Assembly (NCBI GenBank): GCA_019419405.1
Contig: DYAA01000106.1
Location: forward strand, 1 to 57,344
Direction of reading: 5' to 3'
DNA: 57,344 nt
Source: Collinsella sp.
Lineage (GTDB): Bacteria; Actinomycetota; Coriobacteriia; Coriobacteriales; Coriobacteriaceae
Shown here: positions 32,134 to 41,136 of the stretch, one piece after another
Numbering within the stretch: the stretch's first letter is position 1
How the letters are laid out: each line of letters starts with the position of its first letter
Position numbers and translations under genes: made by a program
Notes under the pieces: model-generated
Told to the model about the DNA's origin: nothing
The model's input: only the letters and a program-made list of their open reading frames with translations
Databases searched by the model: none

Positions 32134-32817
32134 CTACTCGGCCTCCTTGGCAAGCGCGGCGGCAACGGCTTCCTGCGGAATGTCGAGACCATACGCGCGA
32201 ACCTGCTCGACCGTCTTCTCGAAGACTTCCTCGACGGTCGCAGTGGCGTCGATGAGCTTTACGCGGTTTGGCTCCTCGGCAGCGATTGCGCAAAAGCCCT
32301 GGTAGACACGCTCCTGGAATGCCACGCCTTTTGCCTCCATGCGATCTGCCGCGCCACGGGCTGCCATGCGCAGCGCCGCCTGCTCGGGCGCGATGTGATA
32401 GACGAGTGTGAGCGCCGGGTGCGTACCCGCGACGGCCAGGTTGTTGGCGTCGCGCACTATCTGGCGATCGAGGCCATCGGCAAACGCCTGGTAGCAGGTC
32501 GTGGAATCGTAGAAGCGATCGCACAGGACCACCTTGCCGGCAGCGAGGGCGGGCGCGATGACCTCGTGCACCAGCTGGGCACGCGCAGCCTCGTAGAGCA
32601 ACAGCTCGCAGGTATCGCCCATCGTCGTGTTGGCAGGGTCGAGCAGCAGGGCGCGAATCTTTTCGCTGATGGCAGTGCCGCCCGGCTCACGCAGGGTCAC
32701 AACCTGGTAGCCGGCAAGGTCGAGCGCACGGGCAAGCAGGCGCGCCTGCGTGGACTTGCCGGCACCGTCGACGCCCTCGAGCGTGATAAAGCTATGTTGA
32801 GCAGGCTCAAAAGCCAT
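32134..32817 (-). CDS. tmk: Thymidylate kinase, 227 aa
   Basis: Phosphorylates dTMP to dTDP. The P-loop is LEGVDGAGKSTQARLLA, the DR(Y/H) motif is DRFYDSTTCYQAFADG, and the lid segment is AARGAADRMEAKG. AAGGGG precedes the ATG. The gene heads the tmk-holB-ricT run. A 21-bp inverted repeat lies upstream at 32923-32987. Confidence 0.95.
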   Translation of the reverse strand: MAFEPAQHSFITLEGVDGAGKSTQARLLARALDLAGYQVVTLREPGGTAISEKIRALLLDPANTTMGDTCELLLYEAARAQLVHEVIAPALAAGKVVLCDRFYDSTTCYQAFADGLDRQIVRDANNLAVAGTHPALTLVYHIAPEQAALRMAARGAADRMEAKGVAFQERVYQGFCAIAAEEPNRVKLIDATATVEEVFEKTVEQVRAYGLDIPQEAVAAALAKEAE

Positions 32818-32922
32818 GGGCGCAGCCCCTTCCTACAAGGCGCGTAAATGCGAGTTATAGCAACCAAGCCATGATACCCCAGTGCTCGGCACGTCCCCAA
32901 TGGCTAAAGGCGCCTTTCCAAA

Positions 32923-32987
32923 GTTGCGGTGAAATAGGGACTGATTGAAGCTCTGAGACCGCCAAACAGTCCCTATTTCACCGCAAC
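32923..32987. repeat. Perfect 21-bp inverted repeat (REP-like)
   Basis: GTTGCGGTGAAATAGGGACTG (read as arms 32923-32943) pairs exactly with 32967-32987 around a 23-base loop. It lies between divergent tmk and the zinc-ribbon gene. A comparable hairpin lies on the other side of that gene at 34060. Confidence 0.85.
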
Positions 32988-33014
32988 GTATGATGGGGAA
33001 TTTTGGATGCTGGG

Positions 33015-33020
33015 TATAAT
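33015..33020 (+). promoter_or_regulatory. Probable -10 box of the zinc-ribbon gene
   Basis: TATAAT preceded by TGGG lies 38 bases before the ATG at 33058. No good -35 is seen at 17 bases (GATGGG). Confidence 0.45.
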
Positions 33021-33057
33021 CGTCGTATTGCATTGAAATGTGGCGAAAGGAGTGGCA

Positions 33058-34041
33058 ATGTCTCGGTATTGCGCCTCGTGCGGCAAGCTTCTTGAAGATA
33101 ATGCCAAGTTCTGCACCTCGTGCGGTGCACCCGTTGAGCAAACAGCCGCGAGCGATAGCCAGCCCGCTTTTGAGCAGACCGGCTCCCTTGATACGCCGCA
33201 AGCCAAGGCGGACGACCCCCTCGCCTATAGCCCCGACCCCGCCGCAAGGACCGAAGCCGTCGAGACCACGCAGCGCATACCCGTCGCGAGCGGCTCGCCC
33301 CAACAGCAGCCGGCTCCCGCATACGCGCCCGCTTCGCCACAGACCCCCGCTCCCAAAAAGAGCGGCACCGGGCCGCTTATCGCCGTTATCGTTGTGCTGG
33401 TGGCGATCATCATCGCCCTGGTCATCTTCTTTGCGATCAGACCGTTCGACAACGCCGCCACGCAGACGACTGCCGAGGTAGCTAAGCTGCACCATGACGT
33501 CGACGACGATGACCTAAAGCCTCTCGGCAATCCCAACAGCCTGTACGACGATGATGACGATGACGACGAGGATGGCGGCGAAGCAACGCTCTCCGAGCAG
33601 AACCTCTACCGTCGCCTGAGCGAATACTACGACTTGCTCGAAGATCTCGACAGCCAGGTCCGTGGCTGCGCGCAGAACTTCAACGGCAACTATCTGGAAG
33701 AGGATCGAACCACCCGTCAAAATCTCGCCGACGTCGCCGAGCGCACGGAGGACACCATCGAGCAGTATTACGACATCGTCGAGGACCTGGACGTCCCGAC
33801 GAGCTCCAAGAACTACAGCTCCTGGAAGGATATCATCGCCCTGTACGACGACCTGGATCACCGCATTGACGCAATCTGTGATGCCTGGGAGATCAGCCTG
33901 AAATACGCCAAGCCTGCGGACCACAAGAATGAGATCGTGGCGCCGCTGTCGCGCGACAACGTGGCGGGCACCAATGACAATAAGTACCGCCTAGACTTTG
34001 AGGAGCGCTATCCCGGCGCTAAGCCTGTCGAGGTGAACTAG
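33058..34041 (+). CDS. Zinc-ribbon single-pass membrane protein, 327 aa
   Basis: The N-terminal zinc ribbon reads SRYCASCGKLLEDNAKFC-TSCG, with two CxxC pairs. A Pro/Ala/Gln-rich linker leads to one membrane helix at about 106-128 (PLIAVIVVLVAIIIALVIFF). The outer part starts with an Asp-rich stretch (DDDDDDDEDGG) and then a helical domain (LYRRLSEYYDLLEDLDSQVR). ATG at 33058 has GGAG. The topology puts the zinc ribbon inside and the helical domain outside, as in several Gram-positive envelope proteins. Function is unknown. Confidence 0.75.
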   Translation: MSRYCASCGKLLEDNAKFCTSCGAPVEQTAASDSQPAFEQTGSLDTPQAKADDPLAYSPDPAARTEAVETTQRIPVASGSPQQQPAPAYAPASPQTPAPKKSGTGPLIAVIVVLVAIIIALVIFFAIRPFDNAATQTTAEVAKLHHDVDDDDLKPLGNPNSLYDDDDDDDEDGGEATLSEQNLYRRLSEYYDLLEDLDSQVRGCAQNFNGNYLEEDRTTRQNLADVAERTEDTIEQYYDIVEDLDVPTSSKNYSSWKDIIALYDDLDHRIDAICDAWEISLKYAKPADHKNEIVAPLSRDNVAGTNDNKYRLDFEERYPGAKPVEVN

Positions 34042-34059
34042 CGCTTTGTCGTTCCCGAG

Positions 34060-34117
34060 CCGGCAGTTAGGGACGTTCCTAAACTGCCGGCAGAAAAGGA
34101 ACGTCCCTAACTGCCGG
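34060..34117. repeat. Perfect 21-bp inverted repeat (REP-like)
   Basis: The arm 34060-34080 (CCGGCAGTTAGGGACGTTCC and one more base) is matched exactly by 34097-34117. The loop itself holds CTGCCGGCAG. It precedes a separate bidirectional terminator, so termination alone does not explain it. Confidence 0.85.
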
Positions 34118-34119
34118 TC

Positions 34120-34161
34120 AAAAAAACGAGCGAGGATCGCGGGGTCCTCGCTCGTTTTTTT
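34120..34161. terminator. Bidirectional intrinsic terminator
   Basis: AAAAAAACGAGCGAGGA pairs with TCCTCGCTCGTTTTTTT around a short loop. T-runs occur on both strands, closing the zinc-ribbon gene and topoisomerase gene, which converge. Confidence 0.92.
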
Positions 34162-34183
34162 GGGCAATGTTTCGACTGCGCCG

Positions 34184-36778
34184 TTACTTGTCGGCGGCTG
34201 CTTTCTTGGCAGTCGACTTCTTCGCGGTCGTCTTCTTGGCGGCAGTGGCTTTCTTAGCCGTCGTCTTCTTGGCCGCCGTCGTCTTCTTTGCCGTGCTCGC
34301 CTTGGTTGTGGTCTTGCGACCGCGGGCGGGCTTCTTCTCCTTGGTCGGGCAGTCCATGTTGACGCAGATACGCCACGGACCGCGCGCCGTGTTGACCACC
34401 ACGATGGGGGCGCCGCACTCGGGACAGGTCTCGCCCGTCGCCTCGAGCTTGCCACGCGCCGGCAGCGGATAGCTCACGCCGCAGTCGTCATAGTTGGTGC
34501 AGCGGATAAAGCGCTTGCCGCTCTTCTCGCTCTTGTGTGCGATCAGGTCGCCATGGCGTCCTGCCTCGGCGCACACCTTGCACTCGCCCACCTTAAGGTC
34601 AGGCTCGTAGTTGGTGGGGCATGTGGGGTTCACGCAGATCTCGAAAGCCTTTTGGCGGAACGGCTGGCACTTAATGCGCGGCGCACCGCATTCGGGGCAC
34701 ACAGCAGCCTCGCCCTCGAGCGGGCTCACCTTGACGCCGCTCGGCACCGGATAGGTCACGTCGCAGTCGGGCCAGCCCATGCAGCCGATAAAGCTGCCGC
34801 GGGTCTTGGCACTCGTCTTCATAACCAAGTCCTTGCCGCACTTGGGGCAGGCACCCACGCGCGCATCGGCCGTGACGGCGTCGCTGATGGCATCGCCCAG
34901 CTCCTGCGTATGCTTGAGCAGCTCGTCGAGCACGCCGGCCAGCAGCGCGCGCGAGTGCGTCACGACATGCTCTTCGGTGTCCTCGCCGCGTTCCACGCGG
35001 GTCATGTCGCCGTCGAGCTCGCTGGTCATATCGGGGCTCGTGATGCGCGGGGCAAACTGGGACAGTGCGTCGATGATGGCGATACCCAGCTGGCTCGGCT
35101 CCACGGGATCGTTTTTAAGGTAGCGCACGGCGTACAGACGCTCGATGATGCTCGCGCGCGTGGACTTGGTGCCCAGGCCGCGCTTTTCCATCTCCTGCAC
35201 GAGCTTGCCCTGGCTGTAGCGTGCGGGCGGCTCGGTCTGCTTGGCCTCGAGCTTAATGTCGAACACGTCGACCGTATCGCCCTGCTCCAGCGGCGGCATC
35301 TGCTCGTCGCGCTTGAGTCCATACGGATACGCCTCGCGGAAACCCGGGGTCACGAGCACATCGCCCGAAGCCACGAACGGCTCACCATTGACGTCGAGCT
35401 CGAGCTTGGTGTTCTCGATGGTCGCGGGACCCATGAGCGTTGCCAGGAAGCGACGGGCGATGAGGTCGTAGAGCTTGCGCTGGCCACCGTCGAGCGCGGA
35501 CGGATCGCCCTCGCCCGTGGGATAGATAGGCGGGTGGTCGGTGGTCTCGACCTTGCCGCGCGTGGGCTTCATGGGACCGGCGAGCACCTTTTTGCACACG
35601 GGCGCCAGCGCCGGGTTGATCTTTGCCAGGTCGCTCACCACGGCGCCCAGGTCGAGCGTCGCAGGGTACACGGTATTGTCGACACGCGGGTAGCTGATGA
35701 GGCCCGCCATGTAGAGGGACTCGGCGATGCGCATGGTACGCGCAGGCGAGATGCCCTCGGCCGCGGCGGCAGCCTGCAGCGAGGTGGTCGCAAACGGCGT
35801 GGGCGGCTGCTGCTTACGCGAGCGCTTGGTCACCGCGGCAACGGTCGCCGTCGTAGCGCCGTCAACGTGGCCGTACGCTGTCTCGGCAGCATCCTTGTCG
35901 GTAAAGCGTGCCGTCTTGTGCGCAATCTTAAAGCGGTCGTCCTCGGCAGCACCCTGCGCGGCGCCCATGCCACGGATCTGCCAATAGTCCTCGGGCACAA
36001 ACGCCATGCGCTCGCGCTCGCGCTCGACCACCAGGGCAAGCGTCGGCGTCTGCACGCGGCCGGCGGAACGCACGTTGCCAAAACCGCCAAACTTGGCGAG
36101 TGTTAGGTAGCGCGTGAGCACCGCGCCCCAGATGAGGTCGATGTGCTGACGGCTCTCGCCGGCGTCGGCCAGGTTCTGGTCGAGCGAGACGAGATTATCG
36201 AAGGCCTGCGTGATCTCGGCCTTGGTAAACGAAGAATACTGGGCGCGGGCGACCGGCAGGTCGGGCGCAACCTCGCGCACCTTGTTGAGGGCGTCCGAAC
36301 CGATCAGCTCGCCCTCGCGATCGAAGTCCGTAGCGATGATGACGCTGTCGGACTTCTTGGCAAGGTTCTTGAGCGAACGAATGAGCTCCTTCTCGGCCGG
36401 TAGCTTAATGACGGGCGCCCAGGTGAGATAGGGCAGGCTCTCGAGCTTCCAGCCCTTGATGGAGATGCCATCGGCAAGAAACGGCTTGCGCTTGGTGTCG
36501 TAGGGCGGACGTGCCAGGCCATCGGGTATGTCGGCCGGCAGCATCTCGCCGTCCTCGGTGACCGAATACCAGCCCAGCTTTTTATCGAACAGCACGCTGT
36601 CACAAAAATCGGGCGCGAGGATGTGACCGGCAAGGCCGATCGTCACGCACTCCTCGCCCTTCCACTCAAAACGGTAGATGGCGGTGTTGTACACCTTGTC
36701 CTTTTTGGGCTTACCCGTGGACAGACGCTCGGCGATCTGACGCGCGGCGTCGTTTTTCTCGGCGATGATGAGCTTCAA
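34184..36778 (-). CDS. topA: Type IA DNA topoisomerase, archaeal-type, 864 aa
   Basis: Relaxes negative supercoils. The TOPRIM domain has MKLIIAEKNDAARQIAERL and IATDFDREGELIGSDAL. The active-site tyrosine lies in GLISYPRVDNTVYP, the form typical of archaeal topoisomerase I rather than the YMRTDS form of bacterial TopA. The C-terminal third carries four zinc-finger modules (GACPKCGKDL, AVCPECGAPR, GECKVCAEAG, ETCPECGAPI) and a tail of repeats such as KKTTAAKKTTAKKATAAKK. The tail recalls histone H1-like DNA-binding domains. It closes a leftward run with hypB, hypA and tat genes. Confidence 0.92.
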   Translation of the reverse strand: MKLIIAEKNDAARQIAERLSTGKPKKDKVYNTAIYRFEWKGEECVTIGLAGHILAPDFCDSVLFDKKLGWYSVTEDGEMLPADIPDGLARPPYDTKRKPFLADGISIKGWKLESLPYLTWAPVIKLPAEKELIRSLKNLAKKSDSVIIATDFDREGELIGSDALNKVREVAPDLPVARAQYSSFTKAEITQAFDNLVSLDQNLADAGESRQHIDLIWGAVLTRYLTLAKFGGFGNVRSAGRVQTPTLALVVERERERMAFVPEDYWQIRGMGAAQGAAEDDRFKIAHKTARFTDKDAAETAYGHVDGATTATVAAVTKRSRKQQPPTPFATTSLQAAAAAEGISPARTMRIAESLYMAGLISYPRVDNTVYPATLDLGAVVSDLAKINPALAPVCKKVLAGPMKPTRGKVETTDHPPIYPTGEGDPSALDGGQRKLYDLIARRFLATLMGPATIENTKLELDVNGEPFVASGDVLVTPGFREAYPYGLKRDEQMPPLEQGDTVDVFDIKLEAKQTEPPARYSQGKLVQEMEKRGLGTKSTRASIIERLYAVRYLKNDPVEPSQLGIAIIDALSQFAPRITSPDMTSELDGDMTRVERGEDTEEHVVTHSRALLAGVLDELLKHTQELGDAISDAVTADARVGACPKCGKDLVMKTSAKTRGSFIGCMGWPDCDVTYPVPSGVKVSPLEGEAAVCPECGAPRIKCQPFRQKAFEICVNPTCPTNYEPDLKVGECKVCAEAGRHGDLIAHKSEKSGKRFIRCTNYDDCGVSYPLPARGKLEATGETCPECGAPIVVVNTARGPWRICVNMDCPTKEKKPARGRKTTTKASTAKKTTAAKKTTAKKATAAKKTTAKKSTAKKAAADK

Positions 36779-36832
36779 AAGAGGCTCCTATCTCGTATCT
36801 CTGCGGCTACGCCCGCCCGTATGGCGGCCGAC

Positions 36833-37516
36833 TTACGCCCTTGCTTGCTCAATCTGCCCGATGAGCCAATCGCACCAGGCATCCATGCCCTCGCCCTTGC
36901 GCGCGCTCACGGCAAACCGCGGCGCCTGCGGATTGAGGTCATCGAGTGTCTTAGTATACCTATCCATGTCAAAATCGAAAGCCGGGGCCACGTCAACCTT
37001 GTTGAGCAGCTGCGCGCCGGCGTGTTGGAAGATGCCCGGGTACTTGATGGGCTTGTCGTCGCCCTCGGGCACCGAGAGGATCATGATGGACAGGTTCTCG
37101 CCCAGGTCAAAGTCGACTGGGCAGACCAGGTTGCCCACATTTTCGATAAAGATGACGTCGATGTTATCGAGCCCAACGGCCTGGTCGAACGCGTCAACGG
37201 CTTCCATGATCATGTTGCCCTCGAGGTGGCACAGGCCGCCCGTGTTGATCTGGATGGCAGGCATGCCGGCTTCCTTCATGGTGATGGCGTCGACGTCCGA
37301 GGCGATATCGCCTTCGATGACGGCGCAGCGCAAGCCGGCCTTGTCGCGCAGGCGCTCGTTGGTGCCCAGAATCGTTGTTGTCTTACCCGAGCCGGGGCTC
37401 GACAAGACGTTGATCACGTAGGTGTTTGTCTCATTAAATCGCTGACGCAGCTGATCTGCCAGGCGCTCGTTGCGCGACAGGATCGGCGACGCGATATCAA
37501 TCGTTTTCTCGGCCAT
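36833..37516 (-). CDS. hypB: Hydrogenase nickel-incorporation GTPase HypB, 227 aa
   Basis: HypB delivers nickel to [NiFe]-hydrogenase in a GTP-dependent step. The P-loop is VLSSPGSGKTTTI. GGLCHLEGNMIMEA and IENVGNLVCPVDFDLGE contain the conserved metal-site cysteine and histidine. The extreme N-terminus lacks a His-rich nickel-storage stretch. It lies next to hypA. Hydrogenase structural genes and hypCDEF are not in this window. Confidence 0.95.
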   Translation of the reverse strand: MAEKTIDIASPILSRNERLADQLRQRFNETNTYVINVLSSPGSGKTTTILGTNERLRDKAGLRCAVIEGDIASDVDAITMKEAGMPAIQINTGGLCHLEGNMIMEAVDAFDQAVGLDNIDVIFIENVGNLVCPVDFDLGENLSIMILSVPEGDDKPIKYPGIFQHAGAQLLNKVDVAPAFDFDMDRYTKTLDDLNPQAPRFAVSARKGEGMDAWCDWLIGQIEQARA

Positions 37517-37570
37517 ACTCGGCGCTCCTTACTTCTACCATTTATACCCCGTCCCCAGGTTGCTGGCGGG

Positions 37571-37927
37571 CTAATCGTCGGGGGTCTCGATCTCGATACT
37601 TGCGATGTCGAGTTCGCGGCCGTGCAGCAGGCGCACGTTGGCGCCGCCACATTGGGGGCAGCGGCAATGAAAGCGGTCGTGCTCGAAAACCTCGCCGCAG
37701 TCCAGGCACTCGCTTTGCGGATGAATCTCTTCTACAGCGAGCTCGCAGCCGCGCGTGAGCGGGTCCTCGTCGCGAAACGTCTCCCACGCAAAGTCAAGCG
37801 CCTCGCGCACAACTTCGGTCATATCCCCGATACGCAGCGTTACCAAAACGGCGCGCGAGGCCCCCGCCCCACGCGCCGCGCGAATCACTGTATCGAGTAT
37901 GCCGTTGACAATGCCAACCTCGTGCAT
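37571..37927 (-). CDS. hypA: Hydrogenase nickel-insertion protein HypA, 118 aa
   Basis: HypA binds nickel at the N-terminal MHE and a structural zinc. The start MHEVGIVNGILDTV and the zinc set SECLDCGEVFEH and CRCPQCGG are present. Length is normal. It overlaps nothing but is only six bases after tatC. Position beside tatC/tatA suggests that maturation and export of a hydrogenase may be co-regulated. Confidence 0.94.
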   Translation of the reverse strand: MHEVGIVNGILDTVIRAARGAGASRAVLVTLRIGDMTEVVREALDFAWETFRDEDPLTRGCELAVEEIHPQSECLDCGEVFEHDRFHCRCPQCGGANVRLLHGRELDIASIEIETPDD

Positions 37928-37933
37928 ACCGAT

Positions 37934-38725
37934 TTACTCCTCGTCGTCCTCGTCGTCCGAGAACAGGTCCAGACGGCTCACGAACAGGCCCTCCTTGCCC
38001 TCGCGCGCGGTAATGACCACGCGGGCGATAGCGAGCGAGATCTCGTAGAGCGAGAGCAGGGCGCCGTACATAAGGCCCAGGGTGACGGGCGAGCCGTCGG
38101 GCGTGATCACAGCCGAACCCACGAGCAGGCCTACGTACACGTAGCGCCAGGCGCTGCGGAAGGCCGCGTAGGACACGATATGGAAAACAGACAGGTAGAA
38201 GATGATGAGCGGCAGCTCAAACGCCACACCAAAGCCGATCATAAAGAGCAGCTCCATGTTGACGTAGTTCTCCAGGTCGGGCAGCGCCGTAGCGACGGCC
38301 GAGGTCTCGCCGATGAGCCACTCAAAGCCCGCCGGGATGATGATGAAGTAGCAGAAGATGGCACCCAGGAAGAACAGAACCGTCGAGGCGAGCACCGTGG
38401 GCACAACCCACTTGCGCTCGTTGGGGCGCAGTGCCGGCAGGAAAAATGCCAGGATCTGCCAGATGATCATGGGCGTGCACATGACCACGGCCATCTTGAT
38501 GGCCAGCGAGAAGCGCAGGCCAAAGCCGCCGAGCGTGGTGGTGATGTAGAACTTACCGTCCGGCACAAAGGAGCGGATGGGGTCTTCCAGGATATCGAGC
38601 ACCACAGGCGTGGCGAAATACAGCACGATAGCGGCGGCAAACACCGATACGACCACGATAGTCAGGCGGCGACGAAGCTCTCCCAGGTGATCGAAGAGCG
38701 GCATGCGCGCAGGTCCGATCGGCAT
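37934..38725 (-). CDS. tatC: Sec-independent translocase TatC, 263 aa
   Basis: Twin-arginine receptor with six membrane helices. The N-terminal MPLFDHLGELRRRLTIVVVS is the classical HLxELRxR motif. The last helices and the acidic C-terminal tail (FSDDEDDEE) are visible. The start overlaps the tatA stop as TAATG. The next genes are hypA and hypB. Confidence 0.95.
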   Translation of the reverse strand: MPIGPARMPLFDHLGELRRRLTIVVVSVFAAAIVLYFATPVVLDILEDPIRSFVPDGKFYITTTLGGFGLRFSLAIKMAVVMCTPMIIWQILAFFLPALRPNERKWVVPTVLASTVLFFLGAIFCYFIIIPAGFEWLIGETSAVATALPDLENYVNMELLFMIGFGVAFELPLIIFYLSVFHIVSYAAFRSAWRYVYVGLLVGSAVITPDGSPVTLGLMYGALLSLYEISLAIARVVITAREGKEGLFVSRLDLFSDDEDDEE

Positions 38726-39297
38726 TACTCATCGCCTCCCTTCGGGGCGTCGGCGGCAGCAGCCTCGGCATCGTCCTCGACCTCGAGCTCGCGAGCGAGC
38801 TGGTCGACGACGGCCTTGCGTTTGCGGGGACGACGGGCGTAGAGGTCAGCCGTCGTGGGCTCTGCCGGCTCGGGCTCGGGCTCTGCAGCAGGCTCGGGCT
38901 CGACGGCAGCAGCAGGCTCTGTACCCTCGGCCTCATCAACAGCGCCTTCGCCCTCAGCAGCACCCTCGCTTGCGGCCTTCTCGGCAGCAAGACGGGCGCG
39001 ACGCTCGGCAAAGGTCTCCTTCTTGGCGGGCGCTGCCGTCTCGGCGGCATCCTCGTCCGCATCGGAATCGTCGTCGGTCGCAGCGGCCTTCTTGGGCTTG
39101 ACCGGGGCCGACGCGGCCTCGCTCACCGGATCGATAATCTCGGACTGAACAACGGCCGTCATCTTTTCCTGCGTCTCGCGGAACTGACGGATGGCACGGC
39201 CGATCGTGCGGCCCATCTGCGGGAGCTTATCCGGGCCAAACAGCAAAAAGCCGAAGACCACGATGATCGCGAGCTCACCCTCTCCAATACCAAACAC
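38725..39297 (-). CDS. tatA: Sec-independent translocase TatA/TatB family protein, 190 aa
   Basis: One N-terminal membrane helix (GELAIIVVFGFLLFGPDKLP) is followed by the amphipathic helix MGRTIGRAIRQFRETQEK. A long Ala/Glu/Pro-rich tail follows (EPEPAAEPEPEPAEP), ending with KRKAVVDQLARELE. The GTG at 39297 with TTGGAGG is preferred to the ATG 15 codons upstream. Whether it acts as TatA or TatB cannot be told; only one such gene is in the locus. Confidence 0.88.
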   Translation of the reverse strand: MFGIGEGELAIIVVFGFLLFGPDKLPQMGRTIGRAIRQFRETQEKMTAVVQSEIIDPVSEAASAPVKPKKAAATDDDSDADEDAAETAAPAKKETFAERRARLAAEKAASEGAAEGEGAVDEAEGTEPAAAVEPEPAAEPEPEPAEPTTADLYARRPRKRKAVVDQLARELEVEDDAEAAAADAPKGGDE

Positions 39298-39450
39298 ACA
39301 TACCTCCAAGGCTCGATGTGAGTCGAGCCCGCACCGCGCCATTCGGCCGGAACTCGTCTATTCATTCGGTCAAGTATAGCGCCCGGACGCCAAAACGTCC
39401 GAGCGCATCACAAACATATGCCAAACGGCACGCCCTTTTGGGGGCAAAGA

Positions 39451-39765
39451 TTATGCAGCGGTGATCGAAATCTCCTGGTCGACGCCCAACAGCTGAACCA
39501 CGCGCATCACCGGGGGCTGCACGTTGACGCAGCTAAAACGCTTACCATGATCAGCTGCGTGGTGTGCGGCGCCCACAAGCACGCCAATGCCCGTCGAATC
39601 GATGTAGCTCACCTGGGCAAAATCGAGCTCAACGGCCTCAGTGGGCTGCTCGAGCGCCAGGTCGATGGCATTGCGCAGGCTATCGGCGTTAGAGATATCG
39701 ATCTCACCGGTCACCTTAATGGTGTAGAGCTCTGGCGTGGGGTTGGTGGAAATACCCAAATCCAT
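39451..39765 (-). CDS. STAS-domain anti-sigma factor antagonist, 104 aa
   Basis: SpoIIAA/RsbV-like. Phosphorylatable serine lies in the segment VSYIDSTGIGVLVGAAHHA. The N-terminal VTGEIDISNADSLRNAID is typical. No partner anti-sigma kinase or sigma factor lies next to it. It may regulate a stress or envelope sigma factor elsewhere. Confidence 0.88.
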   Translation of the reverse strand: MDLGISTNPTPELYTIKVTGEIDISNADSLRNAIDLALEQPTEAVELDFAQVSYIDSTGIGVLVGAAHHAADHGKRFSCVNVQPPVMRVVQLLGVDQEISITAA

Positions 39766-39831
39766 GTATACGCTCCTTTACGTATCGAAAGTGCGGATAG
39801 TACTAGGCGCGGACTTGCGGGGCCCTACGCG

Positions 39832-41136
39832 TTAGGCGCGCTCGGCACGCGCAAGCTCGGCAGCGACGAGCTTGACAGCCAGCACCAGCACATCGAGCGC
39901 GGCCTCCAGGTCCTCGACCGTGGGATAGCTCGGCGCGATGCGGATGTTGGTGTCGCGCGGATCCTTGCCATAAGGCCAGGTGGCACCAGCCGGCGTGAGC
40001 TTGACGCCCAGGTCGGCACAAAGCGCGGCGACCTTCTGGGCCGAGCCCTCGGGGCCATCGAAACTCACAAAGTAGCCGCCATGGGGATGAGTCCAAGTGG
40101 CGCAACCCGTGTTGCCCAAGCCCTCGGTGAGTTTACGCTCAACGGCCTCAAAGCGCGGGCGCAGGAACTCGGCATGCTTTTTCATGTGCTCCTTGACCGC
40201 CTCGATGGTGGGAAGGAAACGCACGTGACGCAGCTGGTTGAGCTTGTCGGCGCTGATGAGGCCGGCCTTCAGGCGCTTGGAGAACTCGGCGATAACCGCG
40301 GGGCTCGCACCAATAAAGCCGATGCCGGCGCCCGGGAAGGTGATCTTGGACGTCGAGGCAAAGGCCACCACGCGATCCTCGGTGCCCGCCGCGCGAGCGA
40401 GGTCAAAGATATTTGCGAGCTCGTCGGTCTCGTCGTACAGGTCGTGCACGCAGTAAGCGTTGTCCCAAAAGATGCGGAAATCGGGCGCGGCCGTGGGCAT
40501 CTCGACCAGGCGGCGCACAGTGTCCTCGCTAAAGGTGATGCCCGTGGGGTTGGAATACTTGGGCACGCACCAGATGCCCTTGATGGAATCGTCGGCGGCA
40601 ACCAGGCGCTCAACCTCGTCCATGTCGGGGCCGTTGTCGGTCATCGCGACGGGGACGTTCTCGATGCCCAAGTCGGCGGTGATGCCAAAGTGGCGATCGT
40701 AGCCGGGAACGGGGCACAGGAACTTGACCTTCTTGCCGTCGTGCGCGGCCTCGTAGGCGTCCCAGGGCTCGCTGCCGCACGAGCCGCAACGCCAGAACAT
40801 ACCGGCGATGTCATGCTCAATCAGCAAACTCGACGAGCCCAGCACGAGCGTCTGCTCGGCAGGGCACCCCAGGAACTCCCCCGCTAGCTTGCGTGCCGAG
40901 GGAATGCCCTCAAAGCAGCCGTAGTTGGAGCAGTCGACGTTGCCGTCGTGCAGATCGGCATCGGCATTGAGGATATCGAGCATAGGTCGAGAGATGTCCA
41001 CCTGGGAGGGCGACGGCTTGCCGCGGGCCATGTCGAGCGCCAGGCCCTTGGCCTTGACCTCGGCGACCTCGGCTTTGAGCGCCTCGATGGCGGCATCGAG
41101 TTCGGTGGTTTCCATCTTCTGGTAGATCGTCTGCAT
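39832..41136 (-). CDS. MocR-type class I aminotransferase, 434 aa
   Basis: PLP enzyme of the family typified by the MocR-like aspartate aminotransferase of Corynebacterium (PF12897). Visible parts are LDMARGKPSPSQVDISRPML, NYGCFEGIPSARKLAGEFLG, WCVPKYSNPTGITFSEDTVR and the PLP lysine in FASTSKITFPGAGIGF. The C-terminal arginine is in RDTNIRIAPSYPT. There is no DNA-binding domain, despite the family name. Aspartate/oxoglutarate transamination is likely, inferred from the family. Confidence 0.9.
   Translation of the reverse strand: MQTIYQKMETTELDAAIEALKAEVAEVKAKGLALDMARGKPSPSQVDISRPMLDILNADADLHDGNVDCSNYGCFEGIPSARKLAGEFLGCPAEQTLVLGSSSLLIEHDIAGMFWRCGSCGSEPWDAYEAAHDGKKVKFLCPVPGYDRHFGITADLGIENVPVAMTDNGPDMDEVERLVAADDSIKGIWCVPKYSNPTGITFSEDTVRRLVEMPTAAPDFRIFWDNAYCVHDLYDETDELANIFDLARAAGTEDRVVAFASTSKITFPGAGIGFIGASPAVIAEFSKRLKAGLISADKLNQLRHVRFLPTIEAVKEHMKKHAEFLRPRFEAVERKLTEGLGNTGCATWTHPHGGYFVSFDGPEGSAQKVAALCADLGVKLTPAGATWPYGKDPRDTNIRIAPSYPTVEDLEAALDVLVLAVKLVAAELARAERA

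Noticed and set aside
34046..36106. A 686-codon open frame on the plus strand
   Set aside because: It is the reverse-strand shadow of the topoisomerase gene. The minus frame has all family motifs, the plus frame none.
36623..38842. A 739-codon open frame on the plus strand
   Set aside because: It runs antisense through hypB, hypA and tatC, which are well supported. High GC makes such long antisense frames common here.
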